Assembly: GCF_000633935.1 (NCBI RefSeq)
Contig: NZ_KK214998.1
Coordinates: forward strand, 681,844 to 745,843
Direction: 5' to 3'
Length of the DNA stretch: 64,000 bases
Source of the DNA: Ectothiorhodospira haloalkaliphila ATCC 51935
GTDB lineage: Bacteria; Pseudomonadota; Gammaproteobacteria; Ectothiorhodospirales; Ectothiorhodospiraceae
Under the pieces are notes generated by a model. It was not told the DNA's origin. It saw nothing but the letters and a program-made list of their open reading frames with translations, and searched no databases. The translations under genes and the position numbers were made by a program. Below, in pieces: positions 27,986-37,101 of this stretch; position 1 is the first letter of the stretch; each line of letters begins with the position of its first letter.

Positions 27986-29353
27986 TCAGTCGAACGCCTG
28001 ACTCAATACGTCGCGGTAATTGCGAATGCGCTGCACGAAATGCACCGGCTCGTAACCCCGCGCGTAGCCATATCTCAGTTGAGGGTAATACCGCTCATCC
28101 GAGAGTAGTGGCAACACCTCCCGCATGTCGGACCAACTGTCCGGGTCCTTCCCCAGGTCCCGGGCCAGTTGGCGGGCATCCAGGAGGTGGCCGCGACCCA
28201 CGTTGTAGCTGGCCAGGGCCAGGAAGAGGCGATCAGGTTCCGGGATATGCTCTGGCAGCCGCCGGTGGCGGTCCTCCAGATAACGCGCTCCCGCCAGGAT
28301 ACTCTGCTCGGGATCCAGCCGATTGGTGACGCCCAGGGAGCGTGCGGTGTTCTGTGTAAGCATCATCATGCCGCGCACGCCGGTGGGGCTTCGGGCATTG
28401 GGGTTCCAGTGGGACTCCTGATAGGACAGGGCCGCCAGCAGGTCGGCTGGCATGTCGGTTTCCTCCTCAGCGGCCAGGAAAAGCTCCTTGTACTCAGGCA
28501 GGCGGTCCTCGATGCGCCGGTTCAGTGCTCGCAAGTCCACGAAATCGAACTCAGTGATGTAGGCGTAATGGCGCCGCTCCATGCGATCAATGGCCTCATC
28601 ACCCTCCCGGCTGTTCATCCACCCAAAGGCCTGTTCCGCCAGCTCCGTGGCTCCTCCAGCCAGGTACCAGCCCAGATTCTGCCCCTCGGTGAGATCCATG
28701 GCCACGCTCAGTGATGGCATGAATCGGCGATTGACCTTGACGATGTTGGAGTCGGCCACAGTGCATTGCAGGGCCTTTTCCGCGACTTCTCCCAGCAGTC
28801 GCTCGGTGCCCTTGTTCACTTCCTGAAAACTGAGCCCCTCGTGATCGCTCGCCAGCGTCCGCAGCCGCTCGGCATAGCTGGAATCCGCTGTCACTGCGAT
28901 TTCCACGTTGGCCAGATCCGCGTTCTGGCGGGGCTTGCTGGCAAGATCACGATGGCAGACCACCTGTTGAGTGACCTCGGTGTGAGCCGGTCCCCTTTCA
29001 AAGCGCTGGTTACGGGATTCCAGGTGCGTCAGCCCGGAAGCAGCCAGATGGGCCTTGCCGGCCTCCAGTGCGTCGATCACCTGGGCGGTGGAGTCGACCA
29101 CCATCCAGTCCACCTCCCATCCATGGGCCTTGGCAAAATCGGTCACCAGGTCATATTCAGGGCCGCTGGGGCGCTCGTGACGGTCCAGGTAGTAGGTGGT
29201 GGGACCATTTCGGGTCACCACGACCAACACCCCGGATTCGTCCGGATGGACCTGGGCGACCCCGGAACCCCGCTCACAGCCGCTGAGCAGCCAGGGGAGC
29301 AGGCACAGGAGGATCAGAGCAGTGAGCAATCGTCTAATGTGAAAGGAATCCAT
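27986..29353 (-). CDS. mltF: Membrane-bound lytic murein transglycosylase F
   Basis: 455-residue outer-membrane lipoprotein that cleaves peptidoglycan glycans with 1,6-anhydro product. The lipobox LLSGC puts the lipidated Cys at 26. An ABC-substrate-binding-like regulatory domain spans about 45-265 (VVVTRNGPTTYY, LAASGLTH). The family 23 transglycosylase domain follows, with catalytic Glu in SYQESHWNPNARSPTGVRG, then MMMLTQNTARSLGV and LASYNVGRGH. Start at MDSFHIRR; a TTG six codons upstream is less likely. Confidence 0.93.
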   Translation of the reverse strand: MDSFHIRRLLTALILLCLLPWLLSGCERGSGVAQVHPDESGVLVVVTRNGPTTYYLDRHERPSGPEYDLVTDFAKAHGWEVDWMVVDSTAQVIDALEAGKAHLAASGLTHLESRNQRFERGPAHTEVTQQVVCHRDLASKPRQNADLANVEIAVTADSSYAERLRTLASDHEGLSFQEVNKGTERLLGEVAEKALQCTVADSNIVKVNRRFMPSLSVAMDLTEGQNLGWYLAGGATELAEQAFGWMNSREGDEAIDRMERRHYAYITEFDFVDLRALNRRIEDRLPEYKELFLAAEEETDMPADLLAALSYQESHWNPNARSPTGVRGMMMLTQNTARSLGVTNRLDPEQSILAGARYLEDRHRRLPEHIPEPDRLFLALASYNVGRGHLLDARQLARDLGKDPDSWSDMREVLPLLSDERYYPQLRYGYARGYEPVHFVQRIRNYRDVLSQAFD

Positions 29354-29541
29354 CAATTCTCTTCGCTCCAATGACAGGGATCTTTCGGTCAGACACCGCG
29401 TGGGCGGAGGCTTTTCCGAGCTTAAGACTATACTTAATCTGAAGATTTTGCGCAGATCCAGGCCAGTTGATCCGGGGGATTCGAGCCTCGATCAAAGCGC
29501 CTGCCATGAGACACTCAACCCATATCCTCAGAGGGGTTTTC

Positions 29542-30177
29542 ATGCTGTCCGGATACCGTCGTGCCCCGTGGTCACTGATGCTGGTGGTGTGCCTGTTCGT
29601 GCTGGGGGCCTGCTCCCCCCGGCCGGAGCCCCTGCTGCTATTGCCGCCGGATGCCGTGATCCTGGCCTTTGGTGACAGCCTGACCTACGGCACCGGGGCT
29701 CCGGCGGGAGCCAGTTACCCGTCCCATCTGGCGCGGATGACCGGTCTTGAGGTGATCAACGCAGGCGTGCCCGGCGAGGTGACCACTCAGGGGCGGGCGC
29801 GTTTGCCCGGGTTGCTGGATCAGTATCAACCGGATCTGCTGATCCTGATCCACGGTGGCAACGACATGCTGAGGCGGGGCGACAGCGAACACAAGCGGCA
29901 GAATCTGGAGGCCATGATCTTCACGGCTCGCGAGCGGGACATCCAGGTGGTGATGGCGGCCGTGCCCACACCGGCCCTGTGGCGGCTCAGTGGTGCCCAG
30001 GTGTACCAGGATCTGGCCGATGAACTGGGCGTGACCCTGGAGGGTGACGCCCTGGCCTATATTCTTTCCCGGGATTCCCTCAAGGCGGATCCCATCCATC
30101 CCAACGCCGAGGGCTATCGCATCCTGGCGGAGCGAGTCCATGATCTGCTCCGGGAGGCAGGCGCGTTGATCAACTGA
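29542..30177 (+). CDS. SGNH/GDSL hydrolase lipoprotein, TesA-like
   Basis: 211 residues. A lipoprotein signal ends at LGAC (Cys 24). The SGNH hydrolase fold has block I FGDSLTYG (Ser 46), a block II glycine in NAGVPGEVT, block III HGGNDML and block V DPIHPNAEGY with the Asp-His pair. TesA/arylesterase-type thioesterase or lysophospholipase activity in the periplasm is likely. Start supported by AGAGGGG 5 nt upstream of the ATG; it is divergent from mltF. Confidence 0.88.
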   Translation: MLSGYRRAPWSLMLVVCLFVLGACSPRPEPLLLLPPDAVILAFGDSLTYGTGAPAGASYPSHLARMTGLEVINAGVPGEVTTQGRARLPGLLDQYQPDLLILIHGGNDMLRRGDSEHKRQNLEAMIFTARERDIQVVMAAVPTPALWRLSGAQVYQDLADELGVTLEGDALAYILSRDSLKADPIHPNAEGYRILAERVHDLLREAGALIN

Positions 30178-30249
30178 AGTATCAAACAGCTTCGGGTGCG
30201 AGGTGATAGTGTGGCACACACATCCCGGGCATGAGAGGGCAGGGAGATA

Positions 30250-30280
30250 CCCAGTGCCTCGCCGTTGCCGAGGCACTGGG
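30250..30280. terminator. Hairpin between convergent genes
   Basis: Perfect 12-bp stem CCCAGTGCCTCG / CGAGGCACTGGG around a 7-nt loop, between the TesA-like gene (+) and the DUF4282 gene (-). No U-tract on either side, so termination is inferred from position. Confidence 0.65.
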
Positions 30281-30290
30281 GGCGTGGAGT

Positions 30291-30557
30291 TCAGGTCCGG
30301 GTGTCTGGGCCTGGACTCGAGTCAGGCTTTCTGGCGATCTCCGAGAGCCGGTCGTGAATGCTGAACAGGACCAGCATCAGTTCACAGGTGATGCGCCAGA
30401 ACACCACGCCCAGCACCAGCATCAAAACCCCGGCGAAGAAGTTTTGACCGAACATGGTCCCCAAGGCGCTGACCACGATGGCGGCCACACCGATCCAGAA
30501 AATGATATGGATGAAGGGCGGGGTGATCATCTTGCGAAACAGCAGATAGTCATTCAT
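30291..30557 (-). CDS. DUF4282-like small membrane protein
   Basis: 88 residues from MNDYLLFRKMITPPFIHIIF: two hydrophobic helices (about 12-33 and 38-60), a polar ITCELMLVLFSIHDRL segment and a charged tail. The layout and the FRKMITP / ELMLVLFSIHDRL blocks match DUF4282 proteins, whose function is unknown. GGGAG lies 8 nt before the ATG. Confidence 0.75.
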   Translation of the reverse strand: MNDYLLFRKMITPPFIHIIFWIGVAAIVVSALGTMFGQNFFAGVLMLVLGVVFWRITCELMLVLFSIHDRLSEIARKPDSSPGPDTRT

Positions 30558-30761
30558 TGGTGTCACTCCCCTTAAGGTTCTTCCTGAAACGAACCGGCGC
30601 GCGCACGCCGATCCATGAAAGCGGTCGAATGCCGCGGGGCAGCCCGGCGCCCGCTCCGAACGAACGCGATCCCCCTTGAAAGTATAGTGGGTTGACAGCA
30701 AGACGCTGCCAACGCGGTGTGGAGCGTCTATCCTTGGCAAAGCCTGCCCATTCATTTCGTG

Positions 30762-31544
30762 ATGGCGACCATGACCGTGAATTCCCCCGCACAGCCCCAT
30801 GTGGCCCTGTATGCCACGTGCCTGATGGACCTGTATCGCCCCAATGTGGGGTTCTCTGCCATCCAGTTACTGGAGTCGGCGGGCTGTCGGGTGAGTGTGC
30901 CGCGAGGCCAGACCTGCTGCGGACAGCCGGCCTACAACAGCGGTGATCGCGCCACCGCCCGGGCGTTGGCGCTGCGGGTGTTGAAGGAATTTGAGGGTTT
31001 TGACTACGTGGTGCTGCCCTCGGGCACCTGCGGCGCCATGATAGGTGCGTATCCTGAGCTGCTTTCCGATGACCCCGAGTTGCAGGTCCGGGCTCGGGAC
31101 CTGGCGGACCGGACCTTTGAGCTGACGTCCTTTCTGGTGGATGTGATGGGGGTGACAGCGGTGAGTGCGCGTCTGGATGGTGTGGCCACCTATCACGATT
31201 CCTGCTCCGGGCTTCGCGAACTGGGGGTGCGGGATCAGCCGCGCCGCCTGCTGTCCACGGTGCAGGGCCTGGAGCTGAACGAGATGACCGACGCCCAGGT
31301 CTGCTGTGGGTTCGGGGGCCTGTTCAGCGTGAAATATCCTGAGATCTCCGGACGCATGGTGGCCGACAAGGGTCGGCGGGTGAGCGAGAGCGGTGCCCGG
31401 TTCCTGTTGGGCGGTGACCTGGGATGCCTGTTGAATATTGCCGGGCGGCTGCGCCATGAGGGCAGCCCGGTCCGGGTCTTTCATGTGGCGGAGGTGCTGG
31501 CCGGACGGGCAGATGGGCAGGCCATCGGGGAGGGCAGGGCATGA
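30762..31544 (+). CDS. lutA: LutA/YkgE-type Fe-S subunit of lactate utilisation
   Basis: 260-residue (Fe-S)-binding subunit of the LutABC (LldEFG) L-lactate oxidation complex. Two cysteine-rich CCG units are visible: GQTCCGQPAYNSG near residue 48 and CCGFGGLFSVKYPEIS near 185, plus HDSCSGLRELG. The start is uncertain: ATG 30762 (MATMTVN) or 30771, neither with a good ribosome site. It overlaps the next gene by four bases (ATGA), so the two are translationally coupled. Substrate lactate versus other 2-hydroxyacids is inferred from the family. Confidence 0.9.
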   Translation: MATMTVNSPAQPHVALYATCLMDLYRPNVGFSAIQLLESAGCRVSVPRGQTCCGQPAYNSGDRATARALALRVLKEFEGFDYVVLPSGTCGAMIGAYPELLSDDPELQVRARDLADRTFELTSFLVDVMGVTAVSARLDGVATYHDSCSGLRELGVRDQPRRLLSTVQGLELNEMTDAQVCCGFGGLFSVKYPEISGRMVADKGRRVSESGARFLLGGDLGCLLNIAGRLRHEGSPVRVFHVAEVLAGRADGQAIGEGRA

Positions 31545-33643
31545 ACACGTCCACGACAGATTTCAAGGCCCGGGTCCGGGTGGCACTGAACGATCGACAT
31601 CTGGAGCAGGCACTGGGCCGCGCGCGAGACGGCTTCGTGCTCAAGCGCCGCAAGGCGGTGGATGCCCGTCCTGACTTCGAGGCCCTGCGCGACCAGGGGG
31701 TGGCCATCCGGGACCACACCCTGGATCACCTGGAAGATTACCTGGATCAGTTCATTCAGGCCTTCGAGGCCCAGGGTGGTCAGGTGCATCGGGCCGCCGA
31801 CGCCGAGGAGGCTCGGCGCATTGTCCTGGATATCTGCGCGCAGGCGGGTGCCCGGCGCGTGACCAAGGGCAAGTCCATGGTGGCCGAGGAGGTGGGGCTC
31901 AACGAGGCCCTGGATGATGCCGGCTACGATCGGGTGGAGACCGACCTGGGTGAGTACATCATCCAGCTGGCCCATGAGACCCCCAGCCACATCATTGCGC
32001 CTGCGGTCCACAAGACCCGCGAGCAGATCACCGAACTCTTCCACGAACACCACCGGAAACTGGGTTTTGCCGAGCGGGTGACCAGTATCCCGGGCCTGGT
32101 GAACGAGGCCCGCAGTGTGCTGCGTGAGCGCTTCCTCACCGCCGATGTGGGCATCACCGGTGCCAACTTCCTGGTGGCCGAGAACGGCGCCAGTGTGATT
32201 GTCACCAACGAGGGCAACGGGGATCTGACCGCCACGTTGCCCCGGGTGCATGTTTCCGTGACGGGTATCGAAAGGGTAGTGCCCACGCTGGAGGACATGA
32301 CAAACCTGCTGCGCCTGCTGGGCCGCAGTGCCACGGGACAGGTGATGACGAGCTACACCACCCTGTCCACCGGCCCACGCCGCGCCGATGACACGGATGG
32401 CCCGCTGGCCCATCACGTGGTGCTGGTGGACAACGGCCGCTCCGGGATGCTGGCAGATCCGCGTTACCGGGCCATGCTGCGCTGCATTCGTTGCGGGGCC
32501 TGTCTGAATCACTGTCCCGTGTATGGCGCCATCGGCGGTCATGCCTATGGATGGGTGTACCCCGGGCCCATGGGTTCGGTGCTCACCCCCCTGACCCGCG
32601 GCCTGGGCAGTGCCCAGGATCTCCCCCAGGCCTGCACGCTGAATGGTCATTGTGCCGAGGTGTGCCCGGTGAAGATTCCGTTGCCGGAACTGCTTCGGGG
32701 GCTGAGGGAGTATCAATTCGAGCAGCGGGTGATCGGTCGACGGCCCCGCTGGGCAGTGTGGCTATGGGGTCAGGTGGCCAGGCGGCCGGGGTTGTACCGC
32801 CCGGTGGCGCGATGGTCGGCGCGGACCCTGGGCTGGCTGGGGAGGGGGCAGGGTGTGCTCCAGCGTTTGCCCATGGCGTCCGGGTGGTTCAAGGGCGGGA
32901 GATATCTGCCGGTACCGGAGGGGCGCAGTTTTCTGGAGATGTTGGGCGGAGGAGATACCGTGCCCTCCACACCCCTCACCCCAACCCCTCTCCCCGGGGG
33001 GGAGAGGGGCTCTGGATCTGAGGCTGAGGGCTCCACCCATGATCTCCCTTCTCCTCTCGGGGGAGAAGGGTCGGGGATGAGGGGCACGGGGAGCACAGTG
33101 CCTGAGTTTCCCCGCACCCCAACCTCTCTCCCGGGAGGGGAGAGAGACTTTGAAAGTGCGCTGGAGCAGGCCGCCGGCACCGTTGAATGGCTGGATCAGC
33201 CAGATGACATTCCCCGACAACTTGCCCGCGTCATGCAGCAACAGGGCCTTGATGGGCCGGTCGTCGTGGCCCCGGCGCTGGCTCACCTGGACTGGGCTGG
33301 CGCCGGACTGGCCCCCCGCTTCGGCCCCGCCCTGGGCGATGAAACCGTCGGCCTGAGTCAGGCGGTCTGTGGCGTGGCCGAGACGGGTACCCTGGTCCTT
33401 GCTTCAGGTGCAGATGACCCCACCACCATCAACTTCCTGCCTGAATACCACTTCGTGGTGCTGGCGTCAGCGAACGTGGTGGACCGCCTGGAGGATGCCT
33501 GGATGCGACTCCGGGAGCGGGATAAGCCCTGGCCACGAACCGTCAATCTCATCACCGGCCCCTCGCGCACCGCCGACGTTGAGCAGACCATCCAGCTCGG
33601 CGCCCACGGCCCCCGCAGCCTGAAGGTGTTCATGCTCAGCTAA
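31541..33643 (+). CDS. LutB-LutC fusion with a repeat-encoded linker
   Basis: A single 700-residue frame. Residues 1-470 are LutB-like: LUD domain (KGKSMVAEEVGLNEAL, GANFLVAENGASVIVTNEGN), then a ferredoxin region with CIRCGACLNHCP near 315 and CTLNGHCAEVCPVKIPLP near 370. In the second cluster an Asn stands where CxxC usually has Cys. Residues about 540-700 are LutC-like (LSQAVCGVAETGTLVLAS, FLPEYHFVVL, ITGPSRTADVEQTIQLGAHG). Between them, about residues 478-536 are translated from C-rich palindromic repeats. LutB and LutC are usually separate proteins. An internal ATG at 33077 could start a short LutC. Confidence 0.82.
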   Translation: MNTSTTDFKARVRVALNDRHLEQALGRARDGFVLKRRKAVDARPDFEALRDQGVAIRDHTLDHLEDYLDQFIQAFEAQGGQVHRAADAEEARRIVLDICAQAGARRVTKGKSMVAEEVGLNEALDDAGYDRVETDLGEYIIQLAHETPSHIIAPAVHKTREQITELFHEHHRKLGFAERVTSIPGLVNEARSVLRERFLTADVGITGANFLVAENGASVIVTNEGNGDLTATLPRVHVSVTGIERVVPTLEDMTNLLRLLGRSATGQVMTSYTTLSTGPRRADDTDGPLAHHVVLVDNGRSGMLADPRYRAMLRCIRCGACLNHCPVYGAIGGHAYGWVYPGPMGSVLTPLTRGLGSAQDLPQACTLNGHCAEVCPVKIPLPELLRGLREYQFEQRVIGRRPRWAVWLWGQVARRPGLYRPVARWSARTLGWLGRGQGVLQRLPMASGWFKGGRYLPVPEGRSFLEMLGGGDTVPSTPLTPTPLPGGERGSGSEAEGSTHDLPSPLGGEGSGMRGTGSTVPEFPRTPTSLPGGERDFESALEQAAGTVEWLDQPDDIPRQLARVMQQQGLDGPVVVAPALAHLDWAGAGLAPRFGPALGDETVGLSQAVCGVAETGTLVLASGADDPTTINFLPEYHFVVLASANVVDRLEDAWMRLRERDKPWPRTVNLITGPSRTADVEQTIQLGAHGPRSLKVFMLS
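32973..33148. repeat. C-rich palindromic element inside the lutBC frame
   Basis: A full copy of the element at 3677 spans 32973-33084 (left palindrome, right palindrome, ending GGGGATGAGGGG). A half copy follows at 33110-33148 (CACCCCAACCTCTCTCCC / GGGAGGGGAGAGAG). All of it is read in frame, giving Pro/Gly/Ser-rich segments such as TPTPLPGGERG, SPLGGEGSGMRG and TPTSLPGGERD. Confidence 0.85.
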
Positions 33644-33659
33644 GGGTTCAGCTACAGAC

Positions 33660-33760
33660 ACTCCCTCCTCCCCCACGGGTGGGAAGGGCTAGGGATGCGA
33701 TAGGCACTGTAACGGCCATCGCCCCTCACCCCAACCCCTCTCCCCCGTGGGGAGAGGGGC
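33660..33760. repeat. C-rich palindromic elements, degenerate half plus half copy
   Basis: A decayed right half (CCCTCCTCCCCCACGGGTGG then GAAGGGCTAGGGATG) is followed by a good left half at 33723-33760. They fill the gap between the convergent lutBC and P-type ATPase genes and could act as a two-way terminator. Confidence 0.7.
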
Positions 33761-33813
33761 TCGTGACGTATCTTTCTTCGTCTGGGGTGCATTACCACCT
33801 GGGTGCATGAGAG

Positions 33814-36555
33814 TTAGTCAGTGTTCACCCAGGGCAGCCGCCGCAACACCGTCTTCTCCAGTTCCACGATCACGAACACCACCAGACCAAACAGCAGGAT
33901 GCGGGCCCAGTCTTCCCAGCCGATGGCCGTGGTGCCGAACAGGGTGTTCATCACCGGGGCATAGGTGAAAGCCAGTTGCAACAGCACCAGGATGCCGATG
34001 GCCAGCCACATGGCGCGGGACTGGAAGATCGCCCAACCGCGCAGCACCGGCTGATAGATCAGGCGCAGATTCAGCAGGTAGAAGGCCTGACCGGCCACCA
34101 GGGTGTTGATGGCCACGGTGCGCGCCAGTTCCTCGGAACTGCCCACCACCTCCTGCATCCACACGAAATGCCCAAAGGTGCCCAGCCACAGGAGCACCGC
34201 CACGAAAGGGATGCGCCAGAGCAGAAAGCCCGATAGCAACGGGGCATTGGGGTTGCGCGGTGGTCGCTTCATCACCCCCGGCTCACTGGGCTCGAAGGCG
34301 AGGGCCATGGCCAGCGTCACCGAGGTGACCATGTTCACCCACAGCACCTGCACCGGGGTGAGGGGCAAGGCCAGGCCCATGAGGATGGCCATCATGATGG
34401 TCATGGACTGCCCGGCATTGGTGGGCAGCATGTGCAGGATGGCCTTGCGGATGTTGTCGTACACCGTGCGACCTTCCTCCACCGCATGGGCGATGGAGGC
34501 GAAGTTGTCATCGGCCAGCACCATCTCCGAGGCCTCCTTGGCCGCCTCGGTGCCCTTGTGGCCCATGGCCACGCCCACATCGGCGCGCTTCAGGGCAGGG
34601 GCGTCGTTGACGCCATCCCCCGTCATGGCCACGATGCTGCCGCCGTGCTGCAGGGCCTGCACCAGTCGCAGCTTGTGCTCGGGGGTGGTGCGGGCGAACA
34701 CGTCTGTCGTGCGGGCCGTCTCCCTGAGTTGTTCAGGGGTCATGTGATCAAGTTCGTGGCCGGCGATGGCGGTGGCCTTGTCCTTGCCGCCGATCCCCAG
34801 CAACCCGCCCACGGCCTGGGCCGTGATGAGATGATCGCCAGTGATCATCTTCACCCGGATGCCCGCCTCCAGGGATTGACCCACCGCCCGGATGGCTTCC
34901 TCCCGGGGCGGGTCGATGATGCCCAGGATGGCCAGCAGGGAAAATCCGCCGGCCTCCACCTGGCTGTAATTGAGGTCGTTCTGGTGCGGTCGGGCATCTC
35001 TCGCCGCCACGGCGAGCAGGCGCTCACCCCGGGCGGCCACTTCTTCCATGGCCTGCTCCCACCAGGCCCGCTCCAGTGGGCGTGCCCCATCGCGGGTCTG
35101 CTCATGCTCACACAACTCCAGCACGCGCTCCGGCGCACCCTTGAGGTAGATCACGCCCTGCCCGTCGTGATCTCGATGCAGGGTGGCCATGTACTTGTGA
35201 TCCGACTCGAAGGGGATTACATCCACCCGGGGCATCTGTCCCTGTTCGGTCTGCGGGTCCATGCCGGCCTTGCGGGCCAGAACCACCAGGGAGCCCTCCG
35301 TGGGGTCCCCCTCCATCACCCAGTGACCTTCCTTTTCGAATACCTGGGCATCGTTGCAGAGCAGGCCCACCCTCAGGGCCTGGGCCAGCACCGGGTCGTC
35401 ATCGGGATTGATGTCCTGGTCGTCCTCGGAAAACCCGCCCTGGGGCGCGTAGCCCACGCCATCCACCTCCACATGGCGTTCACGGCTGCGCAGTGAGGAG
35501 ACGGTCATCTCGTTGCGGGTGAGGGTGCCGGTCTTGTCGGAACAGATGGTGGACACCGAGCCCAGGGTCTCCACCGCCGGCAGGCGCCGGATGATGGCAT
35601 TGCGTCGGGCCATCTTCTGCACACCGATGGCCAGGGCGATGGTCAGGATGGCCGGCAGACCCTCGGGGATGGTGGAGACCGCCAGGCTGGCGGCGGCGAG
35701 GAACATCTCGTCCAGGGGGTAGCTGCGAACCCAGTAACCAAAGGCAAAGGTGGCTGCTGCGACCACGATGATGACACCCGCCAGCCAACGCCCGAACTGC
35801 TCCATCTGCCGTACCAGCGGCGTTTGCAGGCTGTCCACCTCGCCCAGCATGGTGGAGATGCGGCCCACCTCCGTGGTCTGCCCGGTGGCCACCACCAGGC
35901 CCCGCCCGCGACCAAAGGTGACCAGGGTGCCGGAGTAGGCCATGCAGAGGCGATCGCCCAGGGGGGCATCCTTCTCAACGGGTGGCACCGCCTTCTCCAC
36001 CGGTACCGACTCTCCGGTGAGCACGGCCTCGTCGATGCGCAGGTTCTTGGCATTCAGCAATCGCAGGTCCGCCGGCACCTTGTCGCCCGCCTGCAAATAG
36101 ACCACATCCCCGGGCACCAGGCTGCTGGCCTCCACCTCGCGGCGATGACCATCCCGCAGCACCAGGGCCCGGGGTGAGAGCATCTTGCGGATGGCGTCCA
36201 GAGCCTTTTCGGCCTTTCCCTCCTGCACGAAGCCAATCAGTGTATTGATCAGCACCACTGCCAGAATCACCCCGGTGTCCACCCAGTGGCCCAGCAGGGC
36301 GGTGCCCAGGGCAGCCACCATCAGGATATAGATCAGGATGTTGTGGAAGTGGCGGAAGAACCGAATCAACGGGCCGGCTTTTTCCGGCGGGCGCAGTTCG
36401 TTGGGGCCATATTGCTCCAGACGCTGTTCCGCCGCCTGTGCGGTCAAGCCATCGGCATGGGACTCCCAATGCCGGACCACCTTGTCGGGATCCTGGGCGT
36501 GCCAGGCCGGGCTCTCGTGGGTGTCATCTTCATTCTGCGGGGTGTTGGAATCCAT
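33814..36555 (-). CDS. P2-type cation-transporting ATPase
   Basis: 913-residue P-type ATPase of the inner membrane. Domain order is N-terminal cation ATPase domain (about 20-85), A domain with LTGESVPVEKA, phosphorylation motif DKTGTLT near residue 340, nucleotide domain with KGAPERVLEL, and TGDGVNDAPALK. M4 has PEGLPA. M6 reads LWVNMVTSVTLAMALAFEP, lacking the Asp of the VTDG motif in SERCA, so a classical two-site calcium pump is doubtful and ion specificity is open. Start at MDSNTPQ is 9 nt after GGAG. It is divergent from the DUF6394 and potassium channel genes. Confidence 0.9.
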   Translation of the reverse strand: MDSNTPQNEDDTHESPAWHAQDPDKVVRHWESHADGLTAQAAEQRLEQYGPNELRPPEKAGPLIRFFRHFHNILIYILMVAALGTALLGHWVDTGVILAVVLINTLIGFVQEGKAEKALDAIRKMLSPRALVLRDGHRREVEASSLVPGDVVYLQAGDKVPADLRLLNAKNLRIDEAVLTGESVPVEKAVPPVEKDAPLGDRLCMAYSGTLVTFGRGRGLVVATGQTTEVGRISTMLGEVDSLQTPLVRQMEQFGRWLAGVIIVVAAATFAFGYWVRSYPLDEMFLAAASLAVSTIPEGLPAILTIALAIGVQKMARRNAIIRRLPAVETLGSVSTICSDKTGTLTRNEMTVSSLRSRERHVEVDGVGYAPQGGFSEDDQDINPDDDPVLAQALRVGLLCNDAQVFEKEGHWVMEGDPTEGSLVVLARKAGMDPQTEQGQMPRVDVIPFESDHKYMATLHRDHDGQGVIYLKGAPERVLELCEHEQTRDGARPLERAWWEQAMEEVAARGERLLAVAARDARPHQNDLNYSQVEAGGFSLLAILGIIDPPREEAIRAVGQSLEAGIRVKMITGDHLITAQAVGGLLGIGGKDKATAIAGHELDHMTPEQLRETARTTDVFARTTPEHKLRLVQALQHGGSIVAMTGDGVNDAPALKRADVGVAMGHKGTEAAKEASEMVLADDNFASIAHAVEEGRTVYDNIRKAILHMLPTNAGQSMTIMMAILMGLALPLTPVQVLWVNMVTSVTLAMALAFEPSEPGVMKRPPRNPNAPLLSGFLLWRIPFVAVLLWLGTFGHFVWMQEVVGSSEELARTVAINTLVAGQAFYLLNLRLIYQPVLRGWAIFQSRAMWLAIGILVLLQLAFTYAPVMNTLFGTTAIGWEDWARILLFGLVVFVIVELEKTVLRRLPWVNTD

Positions 36556-36683
36556 CGGTACCGCTCCAATCTTCAAATATCCGGCAAGTGGTGATCATGC
36601 CCCTGGCATGTCGCATCTGCCGCTTGATCCCTTCAAGATTAACACCGAACATAGGGGCTCAAACCATCCCAAGGGACGCCCCG

Positions 36684-37067
36684 GTGAGCCTGGAAAAGGT
36701 CTTTTTTGGTTTCTTCATCCTGCTGGCACTGACCCTGAATTTCGGGTTCGTGCTGGGGGAGTTCGACAATCCCGATCATCACAATACCTACGAACTGCTC
36801 GCCGTGATCATCGTCAACCTGATCGCCACCGTTCTCAAGTTCGGGGACCGCACACAGACCGGGGCCCTGCTGCTGGCCAGTTCGCTGGTGGCGGACCTGC
36901 AGTTACTGGCGGCGGCCCTGGTATGGGCCTATGCCGTGCACGTGCATGCAGGGGGCATGGACGCCATGTTCATGGCCAGTATCGTCTCCCTGGCCGCTGG
37001 CGCGTTGCTGGCCAACATTGTTTCGGTGGTGCTGGTGATCATTGATACCGTGAACCTGCGGCGTTGA
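36684..37067 (+). CDS. DUF6394-like membrane protein
   Basis: 127 residues from GTG 36684, preceded by AAGGGA. Four hydrophobic segments: VFFGFFILLALTLNFGFVLG, LLAVIIVNLIATVLKFG, LLASSLVADLQLLAAALVWAYAV and LLANIVSVVLVIIDTV. The KFGDRTQTGA loop lies between helices 2 and 3. The gene stands 34 nt before a potassium channel gene on the same strand, so it may be an accessory subunit. The frame is open upstream of the chosen start but that stretch is not hydrophobic or family-like. Confidence 0.75.
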   Translation: MSLEKVFFGFFILLALTLNFGFVLGEFDNPDHHNTYELLAVIIVNLIATVLKFGDRTQTGALLLASSLVADLQLLAAALVWAYAVHVHAGGMDAMFMASIVSLAAGALLANIVSVVLVIIDTVNLRR

Positions 37068-37101
37068 TGGCCAACGGTTCCAGGCTCACGCCCACACGCC
37101 C

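Noticed and set aside
33077-33643. Separate lutC gene starting at the internal ATG 33077
   Set aside because: The frame is continuous with lutB and the ATG lies inside a palindrome without a clear ribosome site, so a fusion is the simpler reading. It remains possible as a secondary product.
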